From: Mesocentrotus franciscanus
Lineage: Eukaryota; Echinodermata; Echinoidea; Camarodonta; Strongylocentrotidae
Direction: 5' to 3'
NCBI GenBank assembly: GCA_037976565.1
Contig: CP137667.1
Location: forward strand, 30,990,459-31,054,458
DNA: 64,000 bases
Of this stretch, positions 33,115-43,799 are shown piece by piece (the stretch's first letter is position 1; every line of letters begins with the position of its first letter). Under the pieces are notes generated by a model, which was not told the origin of the DNA, ran no database searches, and saw nothing but the letters and a program-made list of their open reading frames with translations. The position numbers and the translations under genes were made by a program.

Positions 33115-34800
33115 AAACATGTCAGAGGTAAAACTGTCAGAGGAAAAATGTCAGAGGAAGAAATGTCAGAGGTAAAAATGTAAGAAATAAAAATGTCAGA
33201 GGTAAAAATGTCACAGATTAAAATGTCAAAGGTACAAACTAAATGTCGGGGTAAAAATCAGTGCCGTCATAATATCTCAGCACTTTATCACACAAAAATG
33301 TCGAGACGTTGGCTTCTGAGTTAGTCTATTATATTCTCTTCTTCCATATCATAATGTATATTTTATAAATGACTGTGTATTGTACTTCGTACTTGTCCTG
33401 AGGATGATACAATGTGGAAAATAAATTTGAACTTTATAGTTTGTGATAAGGTTTGCATATATGAATTTCTAACAAATTTCGACATTTCAAACTGGCTGAT
33501 GTTTTAATGTTTATTTTAGATCGCACAAAAATTCCACAAATTCAGTCATCAGACCCATCTTCGTGTTCATCCCAGCAAAGACTGTTATGACTAGAAAACA
33601 TTAAGAAAAAGACATGGATGCATTTTTCCCCCTCATCAATACTTTATTACGAAAGTTTAACAAACAATATCAAAGCTTTGCTTGATACGAAAAATTTCAG
33701 ATAGTAGGCCTACATGTAGTAAACGTTGAGACATATCTAGCCAAGTATTTTGCCATGTGCTTTCGACTTTCATGCAGCACGTTTCGAAAGGCGGAAATTA
33801 ATGTATTTGTTGGGTTAAACAAAACACTTTGTAACTTTATATAATAACATCATGTTTGTGTTAAGAAACGTAAACGAAATACAGTTTAAGTCGTCTTTTT
33901 TTCCTGCCAAATTCCTGATGCATTTTGTTTAATGTGTAGAATAGTACGAATATGTACCTGCTGGAAACTGCGTTGTGAAGCAGATGACACAGTAACTTTT
34001 AACATTGAGCCCCCTCCCCCAACCGGTTACCCTTCCCCCTCCGGTGCCCAATGGGGCCACCCGGGAACTGTTATGAACACCTTTTATTCTTCACTTAAGA
34101 AGGTATCTACATACCTTAACTGTTGTCCTGCTGAATATGGATATATTTACATAGGTTTGGCCCTTTTAGGCCCTTCCCCTGGGTCCCCATGGGGGCCACG
34201 TTTACCATTTGAACATCTTTGGATCCCCCACCCCTAAAGATCATCCATGCCAAGTTTGGTTAAAATCTGACCATGCGCCTTTAGAAAAAAGGTGACCATG
34301 TAAAGGTTACGGACGACGGACGGGGACGGACAGCAATGGTAAGCCAATCGTAATAAAATAATGATTATGGTAGTATTTGGGTAAAAAAATAAGTCAATAA
34401 GGAGCAACATAAGGGAATATTTTATTTGTTTTGTGAGGCTTGAAAGATGTACTCTGTCATTCATGGCCTTGGCGTACAAGCCGGGGAGGGAGTAGCCCCC
34501 CCCCCCCACCTCTCGTCGGCAATAATCGGGCATTTAGTCACAATTTTGGGCCGAAAGGTAAATACAAGTTAAAGGAAGAAAAACAAAAAAAACCGGGCTG
34601 AAATAATGACTGCAGAGAATCCTTCGTTATCCTTTTTTTCTATAAGCCTATTATACAACCATTACCAATATTTCACCTGTAACATGATTTTGGTTAGATA
34701 TTTTTACCTCAGAAATCTTTACCTCTGACATTTTTATCTCTGACATTATTACTTCTAATATTGTTTTACCTCTGACATTTTTTCCTCTTACATTTTTACA
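33115..34800. repeat. Foldback element whose arms are AAATGTCAGAGGTAAA tandem repeats
   Basis: The left arm (33115-33250) has about nine degenerate copies of a 14-16-base word AAATGTCAGAGGTAAA. The right arm (34690-34800) has six or so copies of its reverse complement (TTTACCTCTGACATTTTT). The enclosed 1.4 kb contains C-rich stretches (CCCCCTCCCCCAACCGG, CCCATGGGGGCC) and TTGGTTAAAATCTGACCATG and GACGGACGGGGACGGAC words. No transposase is visible. Tandem-repeat inverted ends are typical of foldback-type elements. Confidence 0.75.
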
Positions 34801-34924
34801 GGAATACTGTTAGTTCATGGTGTTCAATTGCTTATAAGATAAATATCAATAAGTTTCATGACCAGGTTATTTGGAATAACTCCTCCATCAGAATAAACAA
34901 CAGTACCCATAGGAAAGTAAAAAG

Positions 34925-36055
34925 TATGCCGCAGACCTGCCGCAGATCTGCCGCAGATCTGCAGCAGACTTTAAGTCTGCGGCAAAGAGTATGCCAAAGT
35001 ATGCGGCAGAAAGAAATTTTGTTGCAGACTTGCTGCATACCAGTATGCCGCAGGAACAGTCTGCGGCAGATCTGCGGCAGAATGATACTTTGCTCCAAAC
35101 TTGCCGCATACCAGTATGTCACAGGAACAGTCTGCGGCAGATCTGCGGCAGAATGATACTTTGCTCCAAACTTGCCACATACCAGTATGCCACAGGAACA
35201 GTCTGCGGCAGATCTGCCACAGAAAAGTGGGAAATCATACAGTCTGCGGCAAGGCTATAGGCGGCCATTTTGGAGGACCATGCAACCAACAGAGTATACC
35301 ATGAGATTGTAAATTCCTGTGTTAGGCACTTTTATTTGTCTTTTTAGCTTCTGTCAAACCAAACAATATGTAATTTGCTTCAAGTTCTAACTGGTACCGT
35401 GAGAGGAATTTGTTACATAACAAGGAGACTGAGGAATTAACGGAATTAACGGACTAGCTGTTTCAAACTTTTTAGTTGTGCCATGTGATCTTATCTTCAG
35501 CCCCACTAACTCACTTTTTTGTTGTAACTCTTGTGTAATGTGTGCACAGTAGCATGGATCTGTGACTCTACTCTGGACTATGTATGCAGTTATTGTATTT
35601 CTACCTGTACTCTACTTCTGCATTGTGTTAAACCCAAATTTGTGGAATTTTTGAAGCAATTCTGCCTGTTCTAGCTGTTTCTACGGTGCTAGAATGTAAT
35701 GATGCAATGCGTGCCATATGGCTCTCCAGCAGCCTTCCTGCAAGACTGCATACTTAAATAATTGCCACTTCCACTAGGGTGGATATGAAAGAGTATGCGG
35801 AAAGTCTGCAGCAGGTCTATATGGGATATGAATATTCATGAAGAAGAGTCTGCGGCAGATCTGCCGCAGACTCTTTGTCATAGCCTTTTCTATGAATATC
35901 CATGATGAAGAGTCTGCGGCAGACCTGTCGCAGACTCTTCATCATACTAAAAGAGTATGCGGCAAGGGTGCGGAAAGTCCTCGGCAAAACTAAATTGCAT
36001 GTGAAAAAGATGACTGTCTGCGGCAGGTCTGCTGCAGATCTGCGGATGGTCTTCA
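34925..36055. repeat. CTGCGGCAGATCTGC array, two blocks
   Basis: Block 1 (34925-35250) has three tandem 71-base units (anchored at 35041, 35112, 35183) built from CTGCGGCAGATCTGC and CATACCAGTATG words. Block 2 (35795-36050) has more copies in both orientations around TGAATATTCATGA-like and GAAGAGTC words. The intervening 35260-35780 is unique. Most words are near-palindromic, so both strands and all frames appear open. It may be one element with repeat-rich ends. Confidence 0.8.
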
Positions 36056-36486
36056 GTTGGCAGAATGAGTTAATTGGTGATATATGTAAAGTTAGTAAAG
36101 TTTGTAGATTCATTCAAATTTTTTGTGTTAATCGTATTTTCAATACTCCAAATTCAGAAAGGAAATGGGCCATGCACATGAATGAGGCAAACCTGGATTG
36201 TACTATTATTTACCGTCTTTCTTTTAAAGGGACTTGGTATTAAACATTGTTCAGATTAAGGAAAATGGTGCTAAGGTAGTGACTTCAGTGCTAGATGTAA
36301 AATTAAAGATAATCTGAAAGTTTGAGTAAAAACAGACCATTATTAACGATCACAATTGGGAAAAAATGATTTGATCGATTCCTTAATTCTCCCAACTATA
36401 TTATTACAATTTAATTACATTTTAAGTGAATGTAAATCATAACAAAACTATGAATTGGCTATAGATCTATATATCATTACAGACAT
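36056..36486. other. Unassigned spacer
   Basis: About 430 bases of AT-rich DNA between the CTGCGGCAG array and a dispersed repeat; nothing recognised. Confidence 0.4.
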
Positions 36487-36770
36487 TTAAGTGTTGAAAG
36501 ATTTAAAAAATCCTGTCTTACGTCTCATTTTCATGGAAAAACGGTTGGGAAAATTCAAAAGTGGTTAGGAAAATTTACTGTTAGAAGGTGTTGATGAGTG
36601 ACGCCTTCTAAGAAAACCAGTAATATCTTTGTGATTTGAGAATTTTTTCAGGATTTTTTGCATGCTAGAGGGTTAGTACAGTAGAAGGTTTATAATAAAT
36701 AACATTTCATACAAAAAATACGCAGTTTTTTCATCGACCTTCAACAATGTTACCAAGTCACTTTAAGGCA
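36487..36770 (-). repeat. Dispersed repeat, copy 2 (inverted partner of 813-1095)
   Basis: Reverse complement of 813-1095. Its right edge CAATGTTACCAAGTCACTTT stops exactly where a truncated LINE frame begins (about 36771). Confidence 0.75.
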
Positions 36771-37500
36771 ATTTCGTCCACTAAATTAAGATATTTCCAA
36801 TTTCAAGTTCTTCATCGAAATCTCCCTCTGAATAAATTTCTTTTTGGTATTAAATTGATTGATTCAAAACTTTGTTCCTTGTGTAAAAATGATGATGAGA
36901 CACTTCAACAGCTTTTTGGGGACTGCAGAATTGCTTATTCTTTTTGATTAGAAGTGCAGGAAAATATACTGCATAAGGAACTGCACAACAATTTTACTAT
37001 TACCAATAGAGATTTAATTTTTGGTATCATGGATCCTGCTTTTCACAAATTTAATTTTGTAATTATTCATGCCAAATATTATCTCTTTTGCTGCCGATGT
37101 AACAAGATATCGCCTACCATGTATCACTTTATTTGTAAATTAAAACTAAGTTGTGCTATTGAAAAACAAATTACCCTTGGTTGTGATAGACCTGACTCTT
37201 GGAACAAGATATGGGATCTTTTGAATATTTACATTTGTTGTATGCTTTATATTATGGGTAAACGCTCTTTTTTATTTTGTTTTATATATATATATGTGTG
37301 TGTTTCTACATACATGTAATACGACCTGTTGAGTACATGCTGAATTCTTGTTGGATTTGGTTTGTTTGGATTTTTCTGTCTGTATTTTTTCACTTTTGAT
37401 GTAAATTGTACGTATTTTGTATTTTTATTTGTTTTTTGTTCGGTAACGTACAAAAAAATGCCTACATTGTAATCAGATTGTATAAGGTCTACTTAAGAGT
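36771..37500 (+). pseudogene. 5'-truncated LINE (L1/Tx1-like), C-terminal end
   Basis: The frame shows a Cys-rich zinc-knuckle-like block (CSLCKNDDETLQQLFGDC) in which the usual His is Gln. This is typical of the region after the reverse transcriptase in L1-like elements. A TGA at 36945-36947 then falls where Trp is usual, and the same frame continues to 37319 with a run ending near DSWNKIWDLL. The stop is thus probably a single-base change. No reverse transcriptase core remains because the copy is 5'-truncated at 36771. Confidence 0.75.
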
Positions 37501-37504
37501 GTAA

Positions 37505-38612
37505 TGGAGCTGGTGGTTATATTTTGTACGTCCCCCCTACCAGTACCAAGTACAAGTACAGGAGATAAACTATTCTTGGCTCAAAAGAGGGTAATAAGAA
37601 CAATCTGTAATGCTGACTTTCGTGCTCATACAAATCCTCTTTTTTATCATCATAGGATTTTAAAGGTAGAAGATATTTATTATATGCAACTGGGTTCCTT
37701 AATGTATGATCTCAACTCAGGTTTACTGCCACTGACATTAGCCAAGATCTTCAAGAAAAACAATCAAATTCACAATTATGCCACAAGAGGTGCTTCTGCA
37801 TTCCACTTACCCCATGCAAGGACAAAGTTTACTCTCAACACTTTAGTTTGCACTGGACCAAGGTTTTGGAACACTCTTGACTCAAGCATTAGCCATTCTG
37901 TCAGTATATCTGTCTTCAAACGTAAACTGAAGTTGTACTTATTGAATGATTACTTAGTTGATTCTTAATCTATGCTGTCGTGATTTACATGTATACATGT
38001 ATGTGAACTTAATCCATTCCTTAATTTACTACTGTATAGCAACTGCCGACTTACCTTTTCCCTTTTCTTTCCTTTTCTCGCCTGTAGCTAGCTTTCAGCT
38101 TACAGTGAAAGTATGTCAATTTTCTTTCTCCCCATCTCTCTCTCTCTCCCGCCCCCCTCTCTCCATTTCTATATCCCACGTTATTATTACTCTTATCGCC
38201 TCCTTTTGTACATAGTCTCTTCTCCCCACCCTTTTTTATTACTCCGTCAAACCATATTTATAATCATATGGCTATAGTTTATAGTTATTTGTTTTAGTAC
38301 TTTAGCGCCTTTGACGAACATTTCTTGTATTAATCTATTATATAACAGGCTGTTTTTTGTTGTTGATGGTGTCTAATGTTATTGTTTTGAGGGACCTGAC
38401 CTTTACAAGCTTAGCTTTAATTAGGTCTCCTCGTCTTTTTCTTCCTTTTTTTACTCACTTATATATGCATTACATGAACTTGATCCTTATAAGTGTTCCT
38501 TTTATATACTCTACATGTTATAAATATGTTAAATTGTATTGTATTCATGTTGGAAGAAAGCCAAATAAACTTGAACTTGAACTTGAACTTGAACTTGAAC
38601 TTGAACTTGAAT
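37505..38612 (+). pseudogene. 5'-truncated CR1-like LINE end with (TTGAAC)n tail
   Basis: The 154-codon frame 37504-37968 contains LAQKRVIRTICNADFRAHT and later YATRGASAFHLP and GPRFWNTLD, the conserved thumb/C-terminal region of CR1- and Rex1-like reverse transcriptases. A 3' untranslated part of about 600 bases follows, ending in CAAATAAACTTGAACTTGAA repeats (38568-38612). Short tandem-repeat tails are typical of the CR1 group. It lies directly after the L1-like end, so one inserted next to or into the other. Confidence 0.85.
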
Positions 38613-39229
38613 AAATATGAGGGGGAAAAATTGGAACCGAAATGATTTTTAAATGCTATTTTTTTAAACTTTCCAATTGGAAATTCAGCTTTTTGGAAGT
38701 GTTATTGTATGAGGCTAGTAGAAATGTGTACATTAACGCAACCACAACAACAACAAAAACAATTTTGAAAAAAAAATTAATGTAGTACATTTTGGAACCG
38801 AGCTCTTCATATAAGCAAAGAGCCCAAAACTACTATCATATCTCACCTCTGTTACTTATTTAATTTTAACTGAACCTGTAAAACGAAACAAATATGACGT
38901 TTTCGAGGGGCAAAGGATGTCATTACATACACAGACTCCTATAATGTTTCAATCGCTCATATTTTCATAGACAAACCATTACCATTACAGTCTATACAGT
39001 TAGATAAGCCGCCTCTGGGTGAAATTTTACCAATTTTTTGGGGAAAACAGAAAATACAGGTTTGTTCACTCTATGAATTTTCAAAAGATTAATTGTAAAA
39101 TGTTGACCCAATAAATATTTAGTTTGTCTCTTTACGCAATATCGGGAGATCTTTACCCAACTTGTTTAAAGTGTAAAGTGAAACGCTTTTGCACACGATT
39201 CTACAGCAACGACATATGATAACATATAT
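38613..39229. other. AT-rich spacer
   Basis: No gene, RNA or repeat unit recognised in about 600 bases. Confidence 0.45.
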
Positions 39230-39642
39230 GGGTCATTCCATGGGGTTGGGGCCAAAAATATGAAAATGTCCATGTAACGTCGGTATGAGATCTTCTAATA
39301 CACATGGAAGATGAAATCATCTGTTGAAGATGTGTAATGCAGTGAATGTATATGGCAGTGCCCTGGCAAAATCATTCCCGTTTCAGTTGCTTCTCTTCAA
39401 AATCTTTGCTTAATACACATTTCTCCTTTTATCAGCGTTATATGGACATCATATTCATATAACATTACATAAATTTTAGGTCTATAATATTGATTCACTA
39501 TGAAGCTTGAGTACTTGTTAATATAGTTGGCTATGCTTCTTATGCTAAACTCAATTTAGCAAACATTTTTTTAGTTGATAAGAGACATATTTTCTTACTT
39601 CTGGTATGTCACAAAAATTAACCCAACCCCATGGAATGACCC
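39230..39642. mobile_element. 413-bp MITE with GGGTCATTCCATGGGGTTGG ends
   Basis: Exact inverted termini of about 20 bases at 39230-39249 and 39623-39642. The interior is AT-rich and non-coding. Target duplication is not clear (ATAT-rich flanks). No relative was found elsewhere in the window. Confidence 0.85.
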
Positions 39643-40136
39643 AAATATCAAACTTGGGAAACAGTTCCTTCATCACGACAATGTGCATGTAGTTATGACT
39701 CGTAAGATGGCATACACACCGATGTAGCATTGCAACATACAAGACCAAACCTACACTATTTTATTTACACACAAATGTGGGAATTCCCGCATTTGAAAAT
39801 TGTGTGTAGCGCAATGCAGGGCGGACTAGTGTAATATGATCATAGACGTTGATCACCACATTAGTTTGCACCAAAGCGCCATGATTTTGTTTTCCACTTA
39901 GATTGATTTGATTGATTGATTGGTTGCTTTTGCTTGTATTCATGTTCCATGCACAAATAACAAAGCATGATACATTTTACAAAACATTGACATTTCCTAG
40001 GTATTACATGCATGGAAGTGAATAATCTTGAATCATAGTAATTAATAACATGGAGTAATGTTCTGTAAATCTTTTAATACGCTGGAGAAAATAATATTAA
40101 TATTAATATTAATAATATTTTAATAATATTTGAGTG

Positions 40137-40171
<35 letters not shown>

Positions 40172-40617
40172 AAAACTCCCAAGAAATAACTGCAGTGTTT
40201 GGATTAAAATATCAAATGATCATGTTTGTATCGTCTCATATAACCATTTCCGTGTGAAGTGCAAATGACTTTCAGCAAGACTGAACCAATTTCTTATTAT
40301 TTTATGAGTTAAAAAATCTCACAGTAAACATAAATGTTCCTTTCAGATATGATTTGTTCTAGTCACAATGCAATTGCATTTTTATCTCTTTATATTGAAT
40401 GATTGTGAGAATATGATTCATCATTGATAGATACAGTTCATATCTTCTCAGAATGTTGTTGATTAAACTAAAGACTCAGAGAAATTGATAAATAACGTTC
40501 CGAGAAGGTATAAACTTTATGCATAAAGAATAAACCAGATTGTCACAAGCATTTGATGAAAAGGGCAAGAAATATTATTCCAACTTTATGGCTAACACTG
40601 TATATTCGCCATTTATA
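39643..40617. other. AT-rich spacer with weak similarity to 57110-57420
   Basis: 40138-40168 is an (AT)n tract. 40225-40310 resembles 57190-57275 (CCATTTCC, CAAGACTG, CCAA, TTCTTATTAT/TTCTTATCAT). No coding sequence supported. Confidence 0.4.
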
Positions 40618-41205
40618 CTCGTATACACTCGGATACAGTGACTTTTGTTACACTCATAAACATATTTTGTTTAGACACAACATGTTTATTTCCTCCTCCA
40701 TATTCCATAGTCGGTGAAAAATGATAATGCAATTCACTTGTATACACCCGGATACAGTGACTTTTGTTATACTCATTAACATATTTCTTGGGACACATGT
40801 TTATTTCCTCCTCCATATTCCATAGTCGGTGAAAAATGATAATGCAATTGAGTCTAGAAAATACCGAATTCAAATGCATCATTCAAATTTGCATAGTTAC
40901 GCAGCCTGCAGTCACATAAATAAAACAGTGGTAGGTTTCAAACTTCCATGGCCTTCTTGTTGATCTTATCATGTTTGCTTCGCATGCTTTATTAGTTGGT
41001 TATTGAATGAACTTTTTGGACAAATGTCCTCCATATTTCGTCCTCCATATTCCATATTTAGTGAAAGAAAATTATGCATTTCAGTTAGTCTAGAAATATT
41101 TTTTTTTCCTACCCGAATTCAAATGCATCATTCAAATTGACAAAAAGCATGTGTTGATCCTATTATGTTTGCTTTGCATGCTTTCTCAGTCGGTTTTTGA
41201 ATGGA
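40618..41205 (+). repeat. 119-bp tandem repeat with a diverged third part
   Basis: Two units (anchored at 40621 and 40740) share CGGATACAGTGACTTTTGTTA, TTTATTTCCTCCTCCATATT and ATAGTCGGTGAAAAATGATA. A diverged copy of the second half follows near 41035-41145 (CGTCCTCCATATTCCATAT, then GAATTCAAATGCATCATTCA). Flanking TGTTTGCTT-CGCATGCTTT words are also duplicated. Confidence 0.75.
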
Positions 41206-41798
41206 CTTGTGTGAACAAAGAGAGCTCCATGTAGCCCTGTGCACAATAAGCGCTATTACGCTCCCCAGTGGCGTGGAGGGCGCTTAGTCATGAGGGGGTA
41301 CCAGTCCTTAGTCTAAAAGATGAAGGCTTTTCAACTTTTTTTGGTCACGGCACCCGTTTATGCATTAAATAGCTTCGCGTAACCCCAATCCCAAATTCAT
41401 CAAAGAAGATTCACTTTCTATTACTCTTGCACTCGCCTTTTAGCATGTACCATGTACACAAGTATGGGTATATTTGATTCTAACATGACAAGTTTTGATA
41501 TGGTAAAATATATATTGTGTAAGCAACACTCTAGATAATACATACAATAATGTATGCTGGCACCTCGCAGAGGAAGATACATGAATATAAAAAACTCATA
41601 TATTCGGTCACATCGATACACGAGTATGAAGATATCCGATTGCCCTGATTGCCCAAATGTTGCAAGCGAGTGAAGCGATAGAGTGTGGCAAAAATGTAAT
41701 GTTGATAGAAAATATTTGGGTACCTCGCTGTCAAAAAGAAGGATTTTCGTAGCCCGCAAGAAGATTTATTCGGGCATTCCGCTGTCTGAAGCAACCCT

Positions 41799-42298
41799 NN
41801 NNNNNNNNNNNNNNNNNNNNNNNNNNNNNNNNNNNNNNNNNNNNNNNNNNNNNNNNNNNNNNNNNNNNNNNNNNNNNNNNNNNNNNNNNNNNNNNNNNNN
41901 NNNNNNNNNNNNNNNNNNNNNNNNNNNNNNNNNNNNNNNNNNNNNNNNNNNNNNNNNNNNNNNNNNNNNNNNNNNNNNNNNNNNNNNNNNNNNNNNNNNN
42001 NNNNNNNNNNNNNNNNNNNNNNNNNNNNNNNNNNNNNNNNNNNNNNNNNNNNNNNNNNNNNNNNNNNNNNNNNNNNNNNNNNNNNNNNNNNNNNNNNNNN
42101 NNNNNNNNNNNNNNNNNNNNNNNNNNNNNNNNNNNNNNNNNNNNNNNNNNNNNNNNNNNNNNNNNNNNNNNNNNNNNNNNNNNNNNNNNNNNNNNNNNNN
42201 NNNNNNNNNNNNNNNNNNNNNNNNNNNNNNNNNNNNNNNNNNNNNNNNNNNNNNNNNNNNNNNNNNNNNNNNNNNNNNNNNNNNNNNNNNNNNNNNNN
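41799..42298. other. Assembly gap, 500 N
   Basis: Exactly 500 N bases, the usual size used for a scaffold gap. Open frames spanning it are meaningless. Confidence 0.99.
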
Positions 42299-42535
42299 AT
42301 TTGTATCCGGATAGAACCGGATGGAACTCAACTGAACGAACATGTTTATATATAAAGTAAGTACTGATCGTGACTTGTACGCCATACAGTGGCAGCAGAG
42401 TATACAACGTGAGTTTTTATTTTAAATCCCAAGTCAAGTTCTCTTTTCTACATTTCACCTTATTATACTAATGATCAAAAGTCATGTAGTAATAAGAAAA
42501 ATAATGATGATAAAGATCTTAATATTGATGATGAC

Positions 42536-42582
<47 letters not shown>

Positions 42583-43799
42583 ACCAGGGTGGAGATCGAG
42601 TGTCAAATATTGATCAATTTCTGACCAAAAATGGCGGGCTGGGGTTCGAACCCTCAAACCTAGGATTGAGAGTATTCGATAATTTGACTGGTATCAATTA
42701 TGCCAGCGTGTTACCTAAAGGGGACGGAGACGGATGGAGAGCTATGACCGCCAATATCTGCAACAGACATGACAGACAAGGCACTTATATGCTTACAAGG
42801 AAGCAAGTATGTAGGCCTATACACACTTGTTATAATAACAACTACATTGTATTTTCGAAAAATCAAACTATAGACGCAATTTCAGTAGCCTTGTGCGTCA
42901 CCTATTGAAATGTGCGAACATGACAATGACTTATCACGTAATGCAAACATGATTTCTATCGGGCATACGATAGGGTATTAAAATTGCCTTTGAGTTGATT
43001 TTTCGTGAAAAAAATAGTAGTTGTGATCAATTTTAATTACTGAATAAAACATGTACTATGATAGCAGAAAAGCAATGTTGCATGGCAAAATCCATCCTAT
43101 TGAGTTCCAGTGAAGTCTAGAATAGCTACTTTAATATTTTTTTTTTCTGATAAAGGATTGACCTTAGGGTATGATTCTTTAAGTCCAATTTCCTTCAAAA
43201 AAAGAACACAGTAACTTAAAACGTTTAAATCTCTGATTTTCATCCTTGTATGTACATGTTTTTGGAAGAATAATTGATCAAAGGATGATTTTTCACAATT
43301 AGAATATTGCCCTCTACGTTAAAACTGATTATTCGGCTTGCTACTGCTCATGGTCACTCACTATTGTATTTGCTATATTAGTCGTTTGTGTTTATTTCCA
43401 TCAATCAGTATAGACAATCATAAGGTTAGATCACAATACAAAGGAAGATATAACATTATTACCATCGACTGTACTCCATTGCTCATATGAAAGATATAAA
43501 GCGAACGCACAATGCTAATTGTGACGTATAAAGCCCCTGACACCATCGACGACAGAACCAGACAAACCATGAAGATACCTTGAATACAGCAATGCAGGTT
43601 CAATCTGCAACTTAATGTAAACATAAACTAATCTAATGACATGCATTAATTTTGAAGAGAAATTAATTTATTGCTAATTCATGAATCATAAATGCAAGGA
43701 AACGCACAAATACTTATTTATAACATATAAGGTTATCAATATATACTACTTGAACTATCGAGAATATACATAATCATAATCATAATTATCAAAATCTAT
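42299..43799. other. AT-rich DNA with (AAT)n microsatellite
   Basis: 42532-42579 is an (AAT)n tract. 42625-42660 contains GGGGTTCGAACCCTC, a tRNA B-box-like word without a foldable tRNA around it. No gene recognised. Confidence 0.5.

Noticed and set aside
34856..36243. Overlapping frames rich in Cys, Arg, Ala and Gln
   Set aside because: By-products of the CTGCGGCAG array, open in several frames because the repeat lacks stops.
41531..42407. Frames of 213-284 codons
   Set aside because: They run through the 500-N gap and are unknown residues, not sequence.
42625..42660. tRNA gene suggested by GGGGTTCGAACCCTC
   Set aside because: Only the B-box-like arm is present; no acceptor, D or anticodon arms fold around it.
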